64,000 nucleotides of DNA. It comes from Deltaproteobacteria bacterium. GTDB taxonomy: Bacteria > Myxococcota_A > Polyangia > Polyangiales > Polyangiaceae. Position numbers and translations under genes: made by a program. The stretch is taken from positions 1 through 64,000 of the forward strand of contig JACRCQ010000058.1 of NCBI GenBank assembly GCA_016218915.1, given 5' to 3'. Below are positions 60,591-64,000 of this stretch, piece by piece (the stretch's first letter is position 1; the number at the start of each line of letters is the position of its first letter). The notes beneath the pieces are model-generated. The model did no database searches. It was given only the letters and a program-made list of their open reading frames with translations, and was not told the DNA's origin.

Positions 60591-62244
60591 CACATTGCAG
60601 GACCACGTAGCCGCCAGGAGAGGCGCCTTCGCCGAGAGGTCCGGCCTTGTTGAGCCAGGTGATCATCACCCGGTTGCGCGCCCCGGCCACGGACATCATG
60701 GTGCCGTCGAACTTGTCGAGCGAGGTGGATCCCAGAGCAGTGCTCGGCAGCACGATCGGGCTGGCCGGGGCGGTGATGCCGCTCTCGGTGATGTCGAACC
60801 GGAAGAGCGAGATCTCCTTGAATCCGGCTGCAACCACGATGAAGTGGCCGTTGAGCGCGATGGCGTCCACAGCGGTCACGCCGGTCTTGGCGAGCGTGCC
60901 CTTCTTGATGTCCACCCCGGCGTTGTTGCGCACGACCCATTCCAGGCCCGTGGCGGTGGGCACCACGAGGATCGCCTTGTCTTCCCAGGCAGCAACCGCT
61001 GCTGTGGTCGAGCTCGTGTAGGTCGCGGTGATGAAGCTGTTGTTGGGTGCAGCCACGTAGAAGTTGACCGGCCCAGGGCCGCCGTCTCCTGCCTTGTCGA
61101 ACGCCACGGCCACGATCTTCGATGCAGTGGCAACGCGCATGAAGGTCGCTGGGTCGGTCACGCCCGGGTTTCCGTAGGTGGCGGCCAACGAGGTGGGATC
61201 CACGGAGAAGATCTGCGGGTGGAAGTCAGGCTTCTTCTCGAGCGCTGCGAGCATGAACGCGAAGTCGTTCGGCGCCGGAGCCGTTCCGTTGACGTTCTGG
61301 AACTTGAGCTCATATGGCAACGGCGAGGGCGTGACCGAGTTGGTCTTCTTGCCGTCTGCGCTGAACGACGTGAACACAGCGCTCACATCGCCTGCGTCGC
61401 CGCATGCGGGAGACGCGACCGCCATCACGCCCGCGTCGGCCAGGCTGTTCCATCCCGCTGTGATTCCGTCTGACGCCATGCTGGTCGGACAGGCAGTGAG
61501 CGAGTCGAGGACTCTCTGCCCCGGGGCGCCGTTGTCGTCGATCGGCAAGCGAATGGCATCGGACTTGGTCGCGTTCGACTCGCGGTATACCGCGAGGAAG
61601 CCCGAGGGAGTTGCGACCGCGACCGGACCGCTCACCGTCGGATTCGCGTTATTGGTCTGAAACTCCTTGCCCGCGCCTTGCACGAGCGTGAGCGTACACG
61701 ACAGCCCGGAGTCGCCATCCGCAGCATCGCCGTCCGGTGTGCCGGTGTCACCTGGCCCGCCTTCGGGAAGCGGTGCCCCGCACACGCCGTTGTTGCAGAC
61801 CTGTCCCTTGGACGAGTCGCAGGCTCCAACAGGCTTTGGCAGTACAGGCGCCATCTGGATGGTGATGTGAACGTGCTTCTCCAGGTCCACGGGCGTGCAG
61901 CCGAATCCCACCACCGCGCAATCGTCTTGTCGAAGCAACGCCGCGAACCCGTACTTCGCCTTTTTGATGTCGCCGATGTCCGCGAACGCGCCGTCCACCG
62001 GAATCGTCTGCTGCTTGATCGCACCGGTGACGATGCCGTTTGCCAACTGATCGTCGGGCGGGCATTGATCCGGGAAGACCGCGAGCTGCACATACTTGGA
62101 CTTCGATCGCAGTCCTTCTGGATCTTCGAGCGCGACGTCGACGGTCTTGTTGCCCGCACACGAGAACGTGGACGAGGCGACGACCGACGCGCCGACTCCG
62201 AGGAGCAGGACGCCGAAAGAGAGAGTAAGAGAAGATTTGCGCAT
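60583..62244 (-). CDS. Putative secreted lipoprotein with Cys-rich and beta-propeller-like regions
   Basis: 553 residues. Lipobox region is VVASSTFSC-AGN. Residues 30-130 include CPPDDQLANG and a beta-rich N-terminal domain; CDSSKGQVCNNGVCGAPLPE is a small Cys module before an Asp/Gly linker (160-178). The remainder has repeated short beta-strands with alternating hydrophobics and Ala/Gly (IALNGHFIVVAAGFKEISLF), suggestive of a propeller. Family unknown. It begins 6 bp after the upstream kinase stop and its own stop overlaps rlmD, so it sits in a long operon. It may be the kinase's envelope partner. Confidence 0.75.
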   Translation of the reverse strand: MRKSSLTLSFGVLLLGVGASVVASSTFSCAGNKTVDVALEDPEGLRSKSKYVQLAVFPDQCPPDDQLANGIVTGAIKQQTIPVDGAFADIGDIKKAKYGFAALLRQDDCAVVGFGCTPVDLEKHVHITIQMAPVLPKPVGACDSSKGQVCNNGVCGAPLPEGGPGDTGTPDGDAADGDSGLSCTLTLVQGAGKEFQTNNANPTVSGPVAVATPSGFLAVYRESNATKSDAIRLPIDDNGAPGQRVLDSLTACPTSMASDGITAGWNSLADAGVMAVASPACGDAGDVSAVFTSFSADGKKTNSVTPSPLPYELKFQNVNGTAPAPNDFAFMLAALEKKPDFHPQIFSVDPTSLAATYGNPGVTDPATFMRVATASKIVAVAFDKAGDGGPGPVNFYVAAPNNSFITATYTSSTTAAVAAWEDKAILVVPTATGLEWVVRNNAGVDIKKGTLAKTGVTAVDAIALNGHFIVVAAGFKEISLFRFDITESGITAPASPIVLPSTALGSTSLDKFDGTMMSVAGARNRVMITWLNKAGPLGEGASPGGYVVLQCDG

Positions 62245-62250
62245 GGTCGT

Positions 62251-64000
62251 TCAGTTCATCGACACGCGGTGAGACGTGACCTGGCCCGACACGATGATGG
62301 CAGGGATCACCTTGGTCGTGCCGCCTTCCCGCTTGAGAGTCACCCGGTACTGCCCTGGCGGAAGCGAGACGTGCACGACAGGCGAGGGGCCGAGATTGCG
62401 TCCGCCAGCCACCACGGAGTCGCAGAAAGGACTGCACACGACCGTGAGATAGCCTGGCTCTTCCTTGCCGGGCGGTGTGGTCGCCGTTGCGGTTGCGGTT
62501 GGCGTCGCCGTCGAGGTGGGAAGCGGACCAGGGACGGTGGTCGTGCCCTTGGCCGTCTTGGTCGTCGAAGTGGGCGGCGCGCTCGTAGCCGGCGGAGCTG
62601 CTGACGCGACCGGAGCCGTGGCAGATAGCGCAGCCGCAGTGGATTGCACCGGAGCCGTGGACGGCGCGGTGGAGGACGCAACAGGAGAGGAAGTCGAGCC
62701 GGCCGGCGCCGGGGCGGGGAGGATTCCACGCAAAAGAAGCACGGCTGCCAAGCCGATCACCACGAAGAACGTAGCAACACCGGCAGCGAGGTAGACCATG
62801 CGATTGGACCGCTGCGCTTGCAGCTGCATGGTTTCATCGGTCGGGCGGGCCATGACCTGCTGCGGGTAGCCACCCTGCTGCATGCCGAAGTCCTGCTGCC
62901 CCTGCATGCCCATGGGCTGCTGCTGCACCCCTGGGGGGACGAAGCCGCCGCGCGACTGGGGACCCTGCATGCTCTGGGGTCCGAACTGCTGCTGGTCCGG
63001 ATAGAAGCCCTGGGCTTGCATCTGCTGCGCCTGCATCTGCTGCTGCTGCGCTTGCATCTGCATCTGCTGGATCGCCTGCTGCTGCTGCATCTGTTGCTGC
63101 ATCTGTTGCTGCTGCTGCAACTGCATCTGCTGCAGGTGCTGCTGCATCTGCTGCTGGGCGAACTGCTGGTTGGGCGGGAGCGTCGGCTGATTCGACGGCA
63201 TCGACTGCGGGCTTGCGGCAAACCCGCCCATCATCGTGCGCTTCGCTCCGCCAAAGCCGGTTGGAGGTGAACCCGCCGCAGGCATTCCGGCAGCAGGCAT
63301 TCCAGCCGCAGGCATGGGGCCGCCTGGTCCCTGCTCGAGCGCCAGACGAGAGGGCACGACGACGGTCGCGATCTCCTCTTCTTCTTCTTCCTCGCCCTCC
63401 TGGTAGGGGTAGTTGGGGGACGACGGCGGAGTGGCGCTGATCATCACGGACTTGGCCGGCTGCTGCGCGAGGGCCTGGGGAACGCGCGGCGCAGGCAGAT
63501 GGATTCCATGGGCCGGCGGAAGGGCTGGAGCTGCGGGTTGACGCGGCGCCGGCTGCTGCTGGTTCGACGCCTGCACCTGGGATCGGGAGATCGGAGTCGG
63601 ACCGGACACAGGTGGCTGCCCTCCTTCCGGCCGCGTCGCGCGGATGTTCTGCGACGGAACTGCCGGCGATGTCTCTGCCCCGAGGCTCGAGTCGTCGTCG
63701 TAGGACACCACCGAGATCTCGTCGATCGGCGCGCTGCCCGATTCGGCTCCCCCTCGACGGATGTCGTCGAGCGACACGGTCTGCGTGACTTCTGCGGCCC
63801 AGCGCAGATGGGCTTCGCGCTTGCGGATCCGATCGCCGAAGATCTGGGTCACGTACGCGGCGACCTCTTCGTGGCCGATGAAGTTGCCGGAGCGCATCAG
63901 GTACTGCTGCAGGGCGCGCGACAGCTCGCGTGCAGACTGGTAGCGCTGATCGGCGCGCTTCTGCAGGGCGCGCATCACGATCGACTCGAGCTCCACCGGG
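62251..64000 (-). CDS. Ser/Thr protein kinase with Gln-rich linker and PEGA domain, 5' end off the window
   Basis: The frame is open to the right edge, so the catalytic motifs are outside the window. The first visible residues, VELESIVMRALQKRADQRYQ followed by SARELSRALQQYL, are the typical kinase subdomain XI. A long linker follows, with acidic EEEEEEE and a Gln/Met-rich tract. One membrane segment (MVYLAAGVATFFVVIGLAAV) leads to a Pro/Ala/Thr-rich region and a C-terminal PEGA domain (PSPVVHVSLPPGQYRVTLKR). PEGA domains bind surface ligands and occur on myxobacterial kinases. The following lipoprotein gene starts 6 bp downstream. Confidence 0.85.
   Translation of the reverse strand, partial: PVELESIVMRALQKRADQRYQSARELSRALQQYLMRSGNFIGHEEVAAYVTQIFGDRIRKREAHLRWAAEVTQTVSLDDIRRGGAESGSAPIDEISVVSYDDDSSLGAETSPAVPSQNIRATRPEGGQPPVSGPTPISRSQVQASNQQQPAPRQPAAPALPPAHGIHLPAPRVPQALAQQPAKSVMISATPPSSPNYPYQEGEEEEEEEIATVVVPSRLALEQGPGGPMPAAGMPAAGMPAAGSPPTGFGGAKRTMMGGFAASPQSMPSNQPTLPPNQQFAQQQMQQHLQQMQLQQQQQMQQQMQQQQAIQQMQMQAQQQQMQAQQMQAQGFYPDQQQFGPQSMQGPQSRGGFVPPGVQQQPMGMQGQQDFGMQQGGYPQQVMARPTDETMQLQAQRSNRMVYLAAGVATFFVVIGLAAVLLLRGILPAPAPAGSTSSPVASSTAPSTAPVQSTAAALSATAPVASAAPPATSAPPTSTTKTAKGTTTVPGPLPTSTATPTATATATTPPGKEEPGYLTVVCSPFCDSVVAGGRNLGPSPVVHVSLPPGQYRVTLKREGGTTKVIPAIIVSGQVTSHRVSMN
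62990..63170 (-). repeat. CAG/CTG-rich coding repeat (Gln/Met tract)
   Basis: The kinase linker is encoded by imperfect CTGCTGCAT-type units on the plus strand (CAG and ATG codons on the coding strand), giving runs such as QQMQQQMQQQ. The DNA-level similarity suggests length polymorphism by slippage. Confidence 0.75.

Overview
This window looks like a chromosomal segment from a myxobacterium, most likely Polyangiales (Sorangium/Polyangium-like). Grounds seen in the sequence: high GC; many lipoproteins with long Gly/Ser/Ala-rich linkers followed by Cys-rich domains; C-terminal sorting signals of the MYXO-CTERM type (Cys-x-Cys, one membrane segment, Arg tail) at 2820-4343 and 5573-6094; a MopE-type metal-binding motif; transmembrane Ser/Thr protein kinases; and a hybrid sensor kinase. 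The species assignment is inference. No rRNA, tRNA, CRISPR array or complete insertion sequence was seen.

Layout. 1-6650: an edge-truncated Rpn-family nuclease/transposase gene beside a cluster of palindromic repeats, a lipoprotein, a decayed RCC1-repeat gene, a small Cys-rich lipoprotein overlapping a MYXO-CTERM protein tail to tail, a thioredoxin-like lipoprotein, an LEA14-like lipoprotein, a pseudogene of a beta-helix MYXO-CTERM protein, and a GQGGY-repeat lipoprotein. 6657-17198: M16 zinc protease, DUF4397-like lipoprotein, GH5-like glycosidase lipoprotein, and a full-length Lhr helicase. 17221-24053: hybrid sensor kinase co-transcribed with a probable envelope protein, then a tightly overlapped set ending in pepT, and a lipoprotein. 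24086-36549: membrane Ser/Thr kinase, zinc-ribbon membrane protein, surface lipoproteins (one of 822 residues built from about seven Cys-rich repeats), an LpxL-like acyltransferase overlapping an Ntn-hydrolase of the acyl-transferase (C45-like) type. 36603-40889: a lysine-degradation-like divergon (P6C/aminoadipate-semialdehyde dehydrogenase plus FprA-like ferredoxin reductase, facing a lysine 6-dehydrogenase/saccharopine-dehydrogenase-like protein). 41556-47618: NhaD-like antiporter, MarR remnant, and a lipid-uptake-like group (LIC_10091-like lipoprotein, FadL, and a VolA N-domain-like lipoprotein). 47638-55482: MFS transporter, two-component system, TonB receptor plus a second MFS, and a radical SAM/SPASM-like protein. 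55517-64000: a long minus-strand run with the right-edge Ser/Thr kinase (PEGA domain), lipoprotein, rlmD, a 64-residue Cys protein, tilS, ftsH and a DUF882 peptidase.

Two points stand out. First, many genes without a recognisable Shine-Dalgarno carry a TAnnnT-type -10 hexamer only 6-9 nt upstream of the start codon, which suggests leaderless transcription; genes with clear Shine-Dalgarno sequences lack it. Second, the divergent two-component/TonB-receptor locus has an exact TTAAC-N5-TTAAC direct repeat in its 67-bp promoter gap, the layout expected for an OmpR-family regulator. About 18 of roughly 46 intact or edge-truncated genes encode predicted lipoproteins.
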